The notes below the pieces were generated by a model. The model was given only the letters and a program-made list of their open reading frames with translations, was not told the origin of the DNA and did no database searches. Below, piece after piece: positions 6,576 to 13,196 of a stretch of 25,191 bases of DNA. Within the stretch, counting starts at the first letter, position 1. Every line of letters begins with the position of its first letter. This stretch comes from JBBIQZ01 sp037442065 (GTDB lineage Bacteria; Patescibacteriota; CPR2_A; CG2-30-33-46). The position numbers and the translations under genes are program-made. The stretch lies in NCBI GenBank assembly GCA_037442065.1, contig JBBIQZ010000009.1, forward strand, positions 1-25,191, given 5' to 3'.

Positions 6576-7704
6576 ACCTAAAATAGCCATCGTTCATGAT
6601 TGGCTAACTAATTTTGCCGGAGCTGAACAAGTTACTAAAGCTTTCTTGGAAATTTTTCCCGAAGCCCCGATATTTACTTCTGTTTATAAACCGGAAAATT
6701 TGCCGGAAATCTTTAAAAAAAGAAAAGTTTATACTTCTTCCCTGCAAAAATTCTCTTTCTTAAAACACCAACTTTTATTTCCTTTTATGGGCCGAGCTTT
6801 TGAGCAATTTGATTTATCGGATTTTGATATAGTTTTAACAAGTTCTCACGCTTCCTCAAAGGGAGTAATCACTAAGCCTAAAACTTTGCATATTTGCTAT
6901 TGCCATACTCCTACCCGCTATTTGTGGAGCCATTACCATGAATATTTAAACCAAATGGAGTTTGGTTTTTTAAATCCGCTTGTAAAATGGAGAATGCCAA
7001 AACAAGCCTTAAAGCAGCGAATATGGGATAGACTGGCGGCTGATAGGGTTGATTTATGGATTGCCAATTCCCAAAATGTTGCCTTGCGAATTAAAAAATA
7101 CTACCGAGCCGAAGCAGAAGTAATTTATCCGCCTGTTTTAACTAAAGATTACAAAATCTCAGCAAAAATAGAAGACTTTTACCTTGTTTGCTCAAGATTA
7201 ATTCCTTATAAAAAAATTGACCTGGTTATTGAGGCTTTTAATGAGTTGGGTTTACCTTTAAAAATTATCGGCACTGGTTCTAAAAAAGCGAAGCTTATAA
7301 AACTTGCTAAACCAAATATCGAGTTTTTAGGCCGAATAGACGAAAAAAAACTAAAAGAGTATTACGCAAAAGCAAAAGGCTTAATTTTCCCTACCGAAGA
7401 AGATTTTGGCATTGTGCCAGTTGAAGCAATGGCCTCCGGAAGACCGGTTATTGCCTATAAAAAAGGAGGAGCTCTAGAGACTGTTATCCCCGACGTTACC
7501 GGAATGTTCTTTAAATCACAGACAAAGGACTCCTTAATAGCCGGTATTAAAAAATTTCGAAAATTAAAATTCAATCCTGAAACAATAAAAAATCATTCAG
7601 AAAAATTTGATGTAAAAATTTTTAAGGAAAGAATAAAAGAATTCGTCTATAAAAATTACGAAGAGTTTAATGAAAGATTTAATTCCGGTAAAATTTACAA
7701 TTAA
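6565..7704 (+). CDS. GT4-type glycosyltransferase
   Basis: The 379-aa GT-B fold enzyme has an N-terminal acceptor domain starting KIAIVHDWLTNFAGAEQV, with a loop similar to the glycine-rich loop of GT4 enzymes. Its donor-binding C-domain carries the E-x7-E motif in EEDFGIVPVEAMASGRPVIA (about 279-298). It would add a sugar from an activated donor to the lipid-linked intermediate made by the preceding enzyme, at the cytoplasmic side of the membrane. The start overlaps the previous gene by 11 nt, and the next gene starts 35 nt before its stop, so translation is probably coupled. The specific sugar is unknown. Confidence 0.9.
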   Translation: MPTKPKIAIVHDWLTNFAGAEQVTKAFLEIFPEAPIFTSVYKPENLPEIFKKRKVYTSSLQKFSFLKHQLLFPFMGRAFEQFDLSDFDIVLTSSHASSKGVITKPKTLHICYCHTPTRYLWSHYHEYLNQMEFGFLNPLVKWRMPKQALKQRIWDRLAADRVDLWIANSQNVALRIKKYYRAEAEVIYPPVLTKDYKISAKIEDFYLVCSRLIPYKKIDLVIEAFNELGLPLKIIGTGSKKAKLIKLAKPNIEFLGRIDEKKLKEYYAKAKGLIFPTEEDFGIVPVEAMASGRPVIAYKKGGALETVIPDVTGMFFKSQTKDSLIAGIKKFRKLKFNPETIKNHSEKFDVKIFKERIKEFVYKNYEEFNERFNSGKIYN

Positions 7705-9760
7705 CTTAAACCAAGAAGAGAAAGACCTTAAGAAATTATTTGAAAAGGAAAATTTTTCTCTTCCTGCTTTAACAGTTGATTCATTTTCTCATACCGATCC
7801 AAAATTTAAAGAAACCCTTGAAATGAATTCCAGGCTAGATTTTCTAAACAGAATTCTATTTAACTTTATGGTTTTTTCTGTTCTATTGCTTTCAACTTTT
7901 TTACTAATAATTGTCTTATCTATCATTTCTAAAACAATAGAGATAAAAAACAAAGTGCTGGCCTTGGGAAAAACAGGAATACAAAACCTGGAATTGGCCA
8001 AAGACAACCTTTTAAATTTAGATACCGATAAATCCTTAAGCTATTTTAAGCTGGCTTCTTCAAATTTTGAAGAAGCAAACACGGAATATTCCAAGGCTAA
8101 ATTACTCGAAACTTCTGCTTCGGTTATCCCAATACTTTCTAGTTACCAGCAAAATGCCGAAAGCCTTTTGGCAATGGGCCGAGATTTCTCCTCTGCTGGC
8201 ATAGAGTTAACCCAGGGTATAAAGGAAATTACTAACGACAAGGATGGCAATGCCCTAAACCTTATCCAAAATGTTAAAAAACACACTTCTTCCATTGAAC
8301 AAAAAGTAAATTCCATTGAAGCTTCCCTGTTAAAGATTAATACCAATTTTTTAGATAAAGACACAGCCGGAAAAATTGAAAAAATTAAACTTACTTTGCC
8401 AAAAATAAAAAGGGTTTTAAAAATAACCGAAGAAGTAAATGATAATATCCCGGAAGCTTTAGGTGTTAACAAAGAGAAAAATTATTTAATAGTTTTTCAA
8501 AATAATAACGAGATGCGGAGCACCGGCGGATTTATCGGCAGCTTTGGAATATTAAAAATGGAAAATGGCCAAAGAAAAGATTTTTTTATAAACGATATAT
8601 ATGAATTAGACAATAATTATGCTGGGGCGGTAAAAGCAGGATTAACTCCATACATTAAACCGCCTTATCCGATGGACCCTCAATTTACCGGCAATTGGGC
8701 CTTAAGGGATGCCAATACTAACCCTGATTTTAGCAAATCTGCCCAGAATATTATTGATTTTTACAAAAAAGAAGTCCCTTTTTTAAAAGATCCAAAATAT
8801 CCCGAAGAAATTGACGGAGTAATATCGGTTACTCCTTCGGTTCTAGAAAGCATACTCGAGGTTACCGGACCTTTAAATTTAGACGAATATGGACTAACTT
8901 TAAATTCTAAAAATTTATTAGAAACCTTACAAATGGAAGTAGAGGCCGGCCAAGATAAAGCACATAGCAAAAATCCAAAAAGCATCCTAGAGGTTTTAAA
9001 AAATAAATTGTTAGAAAGATTTTCTGCGCTTTCCGGAGAAGATCTTAAAAAGATGATCTTAGCCGTTGCGGAAAAAGCAGACGGCAAACATATCCTTTTC
9101 TATTCTAGAAATGATAATATCCAAAAGTTTTTTGGAAAACTAAACTGGACCGGCGAAATAAATAAAACTGAGGATGATTTTTTGATGGTTATAAATAATA
9201 ATTATGGGGGTGGAAAGAGCAGCCTTAAAATAAATGAAGACATTAACCAAGAAATTGATATTAAAGAAGATGGGGCAATAGTTAAAAAGGTTTCTATAAC
9301 CAGGGAGCATACATCCGATTACTATTTAAAATACTTTGACCCCTGGGAAAAACAAGAAAAGTGGCTTGTTGGAACAAATGATAATTACATTAAAGTCTAC
9401 GTTCCTAAAGGTTCCAAGCTAATAAAAAGCGAGGGATTTGAAAACAGGATTGATATTTTTAATGAAGGTAATAAAACCGCTTTCGGTTCTCTTTTTTCCT
9501 TGGTTCCGAAACAAAAAAAGACCGCAACCTTATACTACAAACTACCCTTTAAAATACAAATGGGCGACTTTGTTAAATATTCCGGATTTTACCAAAAGCA
9601 ATCCGGAAGTTTGGGATCAACAATCGAAACTAAAGTAATCCTTCCTTCAAACACCAATGTAAAAAGTTCTGAGGGTAATCTTTCAAAAAATAACAATTTC
9701 GAATTTAGCGGAGATCTTTCCCGCGACCGCTTTTTAAATATTATTTATTCGCCTTTATAG
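7670..9760 (+). CDS. DUF4012 domain membrane-anchored surface protein
   Basis: The 696-aa protein has a cytoplasmic N-terminus, one membrane helix at about 62-87, a helical region to about 260, then the DUF4012 core from about 267, with YLIVFQNNNEMRSTGGFIGS. Further conserved segments with GVISVTPSVLESILEVTGPL follow. The rest should be outside the cell. DUF4012 has no proven biochemical function but recurs in CPR and Gram-positive genomes beside glycan genes, as here. The 35-nt overlap with the glycosyltransferase gene is long. An alternative start at residue 52 (7823) still keeps the membrane helix but discards a plausible N-terminus. A bidirectional terminator closes the unit. Confidence 0.88.
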   Translation: MKDLIPVKFTINLNQEEKDLKKLFEKENFSLPALTVDSFSHTDPKFKETLEMNSRLDFLNRILFNFMVFSVLLLSTFLLIIVLSIISKTIEIKNKVLALGKTGIQNLELAKDNLLNLDTDKSLSYFKLASSNFEEANTEYSKAKLLETSASVIPILSSYQQNAESLLAMGRDFSSAGIELTQGIKEITNDKDGNALNLIQNVKKHTSSIEQKVNSIEASLLKINTNFLDKDTAGKIEKIKLTLPKIKRVLKITEEVNDNIPEALGVNKEKNYLIVFQNNNEMRSTGGFIGSFGILKMENGQRKDFFINDIYELDNNYAGAVKAGLTPYIKPPYPMDPQFTGNWALRDANTNPDFSKSAQNIIDFYKKEVPFLKDPKYPEEIDGVISVTPSVLESILEVTGPLNLDEYGLTLNSKNLLETLQMEVEAGQDKAHSKNPKSILEVLKNKLLERFSALSGEDLKKMILAVAEKADGKHILFYSRNDNIQKFFGKLNWTGEINKTEDDFLMVINNNYGGGKSSLKINEDINQEIDIKEDGAIVKKVSITREHTSDYYLKYFDPWEKQEKWLVGTNDNYIKVYVPKGSKLIKSEGFENRIDIFNEGNKTAFGSLFSLVPKQKKTATLYYKLPFKIQMGDFVKYSGFYQKQSGSLGSTIETKVILPSNTNVKSSEGNLSKNNNFEFSGDLSRDRFLNIIYSPL

Positions 9761-9767
9761 TTGGAAT

Positions 9768-9797
9768 AAAAAAATCCCCTTCAAAAGGGAATTTTTA
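9768..9797. terminator. Bidirectional rho-independent terminator
   Basis: CCCTT (9777-9781) pairs with AAGGG (9785-9789) over loop CAA. A single C/A mismatch follows, and the stem continues into the A tract on one side and T5 on the other. It separates the convergent DUF4012 and FmdB-type genes. Confidence 0.8.
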
Positions 9798-9801
9798 TTA
9801 T

Positions 9802-9993
9802 TTAAGCACAGGGACTCTTGCATTTACTGCAGCTCGAACGACAAGCCTTAGATATTACTGGTTTGTTTGAAACTACCGCCCAAAGTTTTTTAACTTTCTT
9901 ACTTTTACACCCTGGGCAAGAAATTTTAAGATCTGATGTGTCTTTCTGAAACTTTGCCTCACATTCTAGGCATTCAAACTCATAAAAAATCAT
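9802..9993 (-). CDS. FmdB-type zinc ribbon protein
   Basis: The 63-aa protein begins MIFYEFECLECEAKFQ. It has CxxC pairs at C8/C11 and C26/C29, the FmdB/CxxC_CxxC_SSSS regulatory-ribbon layout. A cysteine- and serine-rich tail (CRSSCSKCKSPCA) adds four more cysteines. The function is unproven; such proteins are often proposed to be small regulators or metal-binding adaptors. The ATG overlaps the rplT stop (ATGA), so it is the last gene of the infC operon and is probably translationally coupled to rplT. Confidence 0.82.
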   Translation of the reverse strand: MIFYEFECLECEAKFQKDTSDLKISCPGCKSKKVKKLWAVVSNKPVISKACRSSCSKCKSPCA

Positions 9994-10337
9994 TTAGAAA
10001 CCTCTAAGACGAGCTTAGAAAAAACATCTGGTTCTTCAACCGCCAAATCGGCTAAGATTTTTCGATCTAATTCGATTTTTTTGTCTTTTAGCTGGTTTAT
10101 AAATTTGGAATAAGAAATACCTTCTTCTCTTAAAGCATTGTTTAAACGAATAATCCAAACTCTGCGGAAATTTCTCTTTTTAGTCCTTCGATCCCTGTAT
10201 GCATAAGACAAGGCCTTCATAGACGCTTCGCGAGCTTTTTTTACCGAGGATTTTCTTAGCCCTTTCATCCCTTTGGTTTGGCTTAATAATTTTTTATGTT
10301 TTCTTTTTGTTGTCTTTCCTCTTTTTACTCTAACCAT
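9990..10337 (-). CDS. rplT: Large ribosomal subunit protein bL20
   Basis: The 115-aa product is ribosomal protein bL20, an early-assembly 23S rRNA binder. It begins MVRVKRGKTTKRKHKKLL, with the long basic N-terminal extension and the DRRTKKRNFRRVWIIRLNNA segment characteristic of the family. The length is standard. The ATG lies 2 nt after the rpmI stop. In well-studied bacteria bL20 represses its own operon by binding a leader structure; here the predicted infC leader is only about 20 nt, so such a site would have to lie elsewhere. Confidence 0.97.
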   Translation of the reverse strand: MVRVKRGKTTKRKHKKLLSQTKGMKGLRKSSVKKAREASMKALSYAYRDRRTKKRNFRRVWIIRLNNALREEGISYSKFINQLKDKKIELDRKILADLAVEEPDVFSKLVLEVSK

Positions 10338-10339
10338 TT

Positions 10340-10534
10340 TTACCTCGCTAACAGTTTTTTAACTCGTTTTTCATCGGCTTTGCTTACAGAAGCCAATTTT
10401 GTATATTTTTCTTTTCGTTTTGGAGATTTTTTCTCCAATAAGTGACTTCGAAAAGCGCTTCTTTTTTTAAGCTTTCCGTTTTTTGTTATTTTTATTCTCT
10501 TTTGTAAACCTTTATGTGTTCTAATTTTAACCAT
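10340..10534 (-). CDS. rpmI: Large ribosomal subunit protein bL35
   Basis: The 64-aa basic product is ribosomal protein bL35: MVKIRTHKG at the start, KITKNGKLKKRSAFRSHLLEKK in the middle and the KADEKRVKKLL end. Its ATG overlaps the infC stop by one base (TAATG). The infC-rpmI-rplT order is the classical bacterial arrangement. Confidence 0.97.
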   Translation of the reverse strand: MVKIRTHKGLQKRIKITKNGKLKKRSAFRSHLLEKKSPKRKEKYTKLASVSKADEKRVKKLLAR

Positions 10535-11040
10535 TATTTTGGTACCAAAATTGTACTTAATGTCATTCCTTGCTGTTTTATGTTTCCTTCTTGCTTGCTT
10601 ATATCCTGCAAACCTTTAACAAAATCTTCTACAAGTTTAAAGCCTAAATCTTTATGGGTAATCTCTCGGCCCTTAAATCTTAAAAGGATCTGTACTTTCA
10701 TTTTATTTTTTAAAAAAGTTTCTGCCTGTTTTGTTTTTATTTCCAAATCATGCTTTCCAATTTTTATGCCAAATCTAACTTCTTTAAGTTCGCCGATTTT
10801 TTGTTTTTGTTTTTGCTTTTTATCTAGCCTTGCTTGTTCGTATTTGAATTTCCCAAAATCCATAATCTTCGCGACTGGCGGATTTGCATTGGGTGATATT
10901 TCAACCAAATCCAAACCATATTCTTCGGCTTTACCTAAAGCCTCATTAAGAGGCAAGACTCCAAGCATCGTCCCGTCTGGGCCAATTACCCTTAGGGGCG
11001 AAATTTTAATCCATTGGTTAACCCTAAATCTTTTTACTAT
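10534..11040 (-). CDS. infC: Translation initiation factor IF-3, apparent AUA start
   Basis: This is IF-3, which keeps ribosomal subunits apart and checks the start codon and initiator tRNA. The core includes LGVLPLNEALGKAEEYGLDL, NPPVAKIMDFGKFKYEQ, KEVRFGIKIGKHDLE and LRFKGREITHKDLG. Starting at the only ATG (10968) would cut off the conserved N-terminal strand. Upstream in frame, the codons read V-K-R-F-R-V-N-Q-W-I-K-I-S-P-L-R-V-I-G-P, exactly the family's N-terminus. No ATG, GTG or TTG exists before the in-frame TAG. An AAAGGAG Shine-Dalgarno (11053-11047) sits 6 nt before an ATA codon at 11040-11038. I therefore place the start there, giving 168 aa. E. coli infC uses AUU for self-regulation; the parallel is inference. 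Confidence 0.9.
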   Translation of the reverse strand: MVKRFRVNQWIKISPLRVIGPDGTMLGVLPLNEALGKAEEYGLDLVEISPNANPPVAKIMDFGKFKYEQARLDKKQKQKQKIGELKEVRFGIKIGKHDLEIKTKQAETFLKNKMKVQILLRFKGREITHKDLGFKLVEDFVKGLQDISKQEGNIKQQGMTLSTILVPK

Positions 11041-11065
11041 GCTTTTCTCCTTTCTCTAAGCACTT

Positions 11066-11094
11066 ATGATAGCTTAAAATTAGCTTTCTATCAA
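11066..11094 (-). promoter_or_regulatory. infC: Promoter of the infC operon
   Basis: On the minus strand, TTGATA (11094-11089), a 17-nt spacer and TATCAT (11071-11066) lie just after the stop of the lipid kinase gene. The predicted start near 11059 gives a leader of about 20 nt that holds the AAAGGAG ribosome-binding site. Confidence 0.6.
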
Positions 11095-11098
11095 TACC

Positions 11099-11974
11099 TT
11101 AATCAAATTTCCTATCCTTACTTACAATAACTTTTAACTTCTTGGAACTTACCGATACTTCTACGGGTGTTGTACCAACATATTCAGCATCAGCAAAAAC
11201 TCTTTGAGGAATTTTTCCGGTATCAATATGAATATTTTTTGCTCTAAAGCAAGAAATAAATGGTAAAGTCTCGTAAGAGAAAGAAGCAATTTTAGAAAAA
11301 TTTTTAAGAAGACTTAAAGTGGCTTGATGAGGAACTAGAAGCGAAGTCAGTTTCCCATCGTTTAAAAAAAATTCTTCTTTGTTTTTAAGAAACCTAGTAT
11401 TAAATACTGAAAAATTAAAAATTTTTGAATCAATAGAAAATTTACCGTCAAATTTTATAGTTGCCTCGAAAGGTTTAAAGCTAAAAATCTTTGCTAAAAC
11501 ATCTTTTTTAAAGGTCAGTTTTTTCAAAGGAGAAATATTTTGTCTATCTTTTAAAATCTCGGTTTCAAAACCTATTTCCAGAGAAGTAATGAAAAAACTA
11601 TCATTTACTTTGCCTAAATCTATCGTCCTTATTCTTCTTTGAGCTAATATATAAACCCCTTTTTCCCAATCAGAAATTCCTAAAACCTTAGCTAAAGTGT
11701 TATTAGTGCCAATTGGAATTATTCCCAAAACTGAATTAGGGGCGTCTATTAGGGCATTAACGACTTCTGATACCGTACTGTTGCCGCCAACCGCAACAAT
11801 ATTGGTAAATCCTCGTTTTACGGCCAGCTTGGCAATTTTATAAGCATCATTTTTACCAATGCTTTTTACAAGTTCTCCGTCAATCTTCTTTTCCTTAAGA
11901 AGAGATTTGAGCTTGTCCTGAATTTTGTTAATACGACCACCTCCGGCAGCCGGATTTACGATGTAATAGTACAT
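11099..11974 (-). CDS. Diacylglycerol kinase-family lipid kinase, altered active site
   Basis: The 291-aa protein has the DAGK catalytic fold. It opens YYIVNPAAGGGR, followed by the nucleotide-binding motif region VGGNSTVSEVVNAL, GIIPIGTNNTLAKVLG, and the late element FADAEYVGTTPVEV. Usual family members read GGDGT and GTGND at the two sites; here they are GGNST and GTNNT, so the motif aspartates and a glycine are replaced. It may still bind lipid or nucleotide, have shifted specificity, or be inactive. YegS/LCB5-type kinases phosphorylate membrane lipids. Its start overlaps the bactofilin stop by one base (TAATG), so the two are coupled. Confidence 0.85.
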   Translation of the reverse strand: MYYYIVNPAAGGGRINKIQDKLKSLLKEKKIDGELVKSIGKNDAYKIAKLAVKRGFTNIVAVGGNSTVSEVVNALIDAPNSVLGIIPIGTNNTLAKVLGISDWEKGVYILAQRRIRTIDLGKVNDSFFITSLEIGFETEILKDRQNISPLKKLTFKKDVLAKIFSFKPFEATIKFDGKFSIDSKIFNFSVFNTRFLKNKEEFFLNDGKLTSLLVPHQATLSLLKNFSKIASFSYETLPFISCFRAKNIHIDTGKIPQRVFADAEYVGTTPVEVSVSSKKLKVIVSKDRKFD

Positions 11975-12372
11975 TATTCTATTTCAGGTTCTGGCTCTAT
12001 GGATTCGTCTTCAATTTTGCCCTTAGTATGAATTTCTTCCATCGTACTCTTACCAATAAATAAAGCTCCTGCTTGAACAATCAAAGATTGGGAGCTGATA
12101 TTGCCGGTTACCTTTCCGGTATTAGTGATTTCTACTTGCTCTTGAGCTACTAAATCACCAGTTACTGTTCCTGCTACTTTTATGCTTCTGGCAGAAATTA
12201 AAGCCTTTACTTCCGCTTCTTCATCCACAAAAACATCACCTTTAGTTTTCACCTCGCCCGAAACTTTCCCTTTAAGTTTTATATTGCCTTCACTTTTTAG
12301 ATTACCTTTTAAATTTACCGAAGGCCCTACAATTGTTTCTATTTCTCCTAGATTATTCTTTTTTTGAAACAT
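11974..12372 (-). CDS. Bactofilin (polymer-forming cytoskeletal protein)
   Basis: The 132-aa protein has a central bactofilin beta-helix domain of short repeated strands, such as GNIKLKGKVSGEVKTKGDVF and GTVTGDLVAQEQVEI. It is flanked by a short N-terminal tail and an acidic C-terminal tail (EDESIEPEPEIE). Bactofilins polymerise without nucleotides into membrane-associated filaments that scaffold cell-wall or surface enzymes. The ATG at 12372 is preferred over a TTG one codon earlier because AAAGGAG lies 5 nt upstream of it. The gene overlaps the preceding DUF4446 gene by 20 nt and is coupled to the lipid kinase downstream, suggesting a membrane-linked unit. Confidence 0.92.
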   Translation of the reverse strand: MFQKKNNLGEIETIVGPSVNLKGNLKSEGNIKLKGKVSGEVKTKGDVFVDEEAEVKALISARSIKVAGTVTGDLVAQEQVEITNTGKVTGNISSQSLIVQAGALFIGKSTMEEIHTKGKIEDESIEPEPEIE

Positions 12373-12844
12373 CAAGACTCCTTTTATTTTTAATTGCTTC
12401 TTCTAACGCCTTTTTCTCCTCTTCGGATAAAAAATATTCCGATTTTCCGTCCTTGATTGGCTTACTGTAAACCCTGGTTCCTTCTCTGCCAAACAGACTC
12501 GTTACCAAAATACCGTTATTCTTCAAATCAAGTAAGACTAAAGAAAAACTTTGGTTTCCTCCAACCTCTTGAAAAGGGTTATATCTTACAATACCAACTT
12601 TTTGAATGCTCCTTTCGGCTAACTTGTAAAGTTCAGTGGAAAATTTTTTTAATTCTTCAATATCAGAAAAATGTTTCTTTACTCCTTTGACATATTTTTC
12701 CAACACCTCGGCTACATTATCACGGCTGTCTTTGCCAAAAAGATCTAAAATCCTTTTCTTAACGGAGAAAATTTGAACTTGCAAAACTACAAGACAAACC
12801 ACTCCAATAAAAAATCCTAAAAAAATAATTAAATTTGTTTCCAT
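12353..12844 (-). CDS. DUF4446 family membrane protein
   Basis: The 163-aa protein has one N-terminal membrane helix (about 5-24), a charged helical stretch, and the DUF4446 core with VGIVRYNPFQEVGGNQSFSL and DLKNNGILVTSLFGREGTRVY. It ends in a lysine- and glutamate-rich helix. The family has no established function; here it heads a unit with a bactofilin and a lipid kinase, so a role at the membrane is likely. The start ATG has no visible Shine-Dalgarno, and the leader is predicted at about 18 nt. Confidence 0.85.
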   Translation of the reverse strand: METNLIIFLGFFIGVVCLVVLQVQIFSVKKRILDLFGKDSRDNVAEVLEKYVKGVKKHFSDIEELKKFSTELYKLAERSIQKVGIVRYNPFQEVGGNQSFSLVLLDLKNNGILVTSLFGREGTRVYSKPIKDGKSEYFLSEEEKKALEEAIKNKRSLDVSKKE

Positions 12845-12863
12845 AAAATAATTAAATTATGAT
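12835..12863 (+). promoter_or_regulatory. Promoter of the small membrane protein gene
   Basis: TTGTTT (12835-12840), a 17-nt spacer and TATGAT (12858-12863) precede the ATG at 12897. It overlaps the divergent promoter of the DUF4446 gene. Confidence 0.45.
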
Positions 12864-12868
12864 ATGAT

Positions 12869-12897
12869 ATTATAAAGGTTTAGAAAAGTAAAAGCAA
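12869..12897 (-). promoter_or_regulatory. Promoter of the DUF4446-bactofilin-lipid kinase unit
   Basis: On the minus strand, TTGCTT (12897-12892), a 17-nt spacer and a perfect TATAAT (12874-12869) lie about 25 nt before the ATG. The -35 overlaps the start codon of the divergent gene. Confidence 0.55.
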
Positions 12898-13190
12898 TGA
12901 AAAAAAAGAAAAACAAGAAATTAAAAAGGCAGTTTAAAGAACTTCTAGAAAAACAGCTCAAAGCCCATTTAAAAAATGGCTTAGATATTCCCAAACCAGA
13001 AGTAACTCTAAACGAAAAACCAAAAAAAGAAGAAAGCCGCTCCGAAAATTATGTTAAAACTGACCTAAAAAAGACCCTTTACATCACACTTTTCATTTCC
13101 TCGCTAATGGTCTTTCTATATTTTTATCTTCAAATTAGTGGAGAAACTTTAAATATCGCTAAGTATTTATTAAGGTTATTGGGCTCCTAG
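12897..13190 (+). CDS. Small single-pass membrane protein, unknown function
   Basis: The 97-aa protein has a strongly basic N-terminus (MKKKKNKKLKRQ), a charged cytoplasmic segment to about residue 57, one membrane helix at about 60-80 (LYITLFISSLMVFLYFYLQ) and a short tail ending LLRLLGS. No family was recognised. It stands alone between the divergent DUF4446 operon and the convergent ABC exporter, whose stop lies 6 nt beyond its own, with no terminator between them. The predicted promoter, lysine-rich start and well-formed membrane helix argue that it is a real gene. Confidence 0.65.
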   Translation: MKKKKNKKLKRQFKELLEKQLKAHLKNGLDIPKPEVTLNEKPKKEESRSENYVKTDLKKTLYITLFISSLMVFLYFYLQISGETLNIAKYLLRLLGS

Positions 13191-13196
13191 GCAGCT

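Noticed and set aside
10534..10968. infC starting at its only ATG
   Set aside because: This would remove the conserved first strand of the IF-3 N-domain and ignore the clear ribosome-binding site upstream of the ATA.
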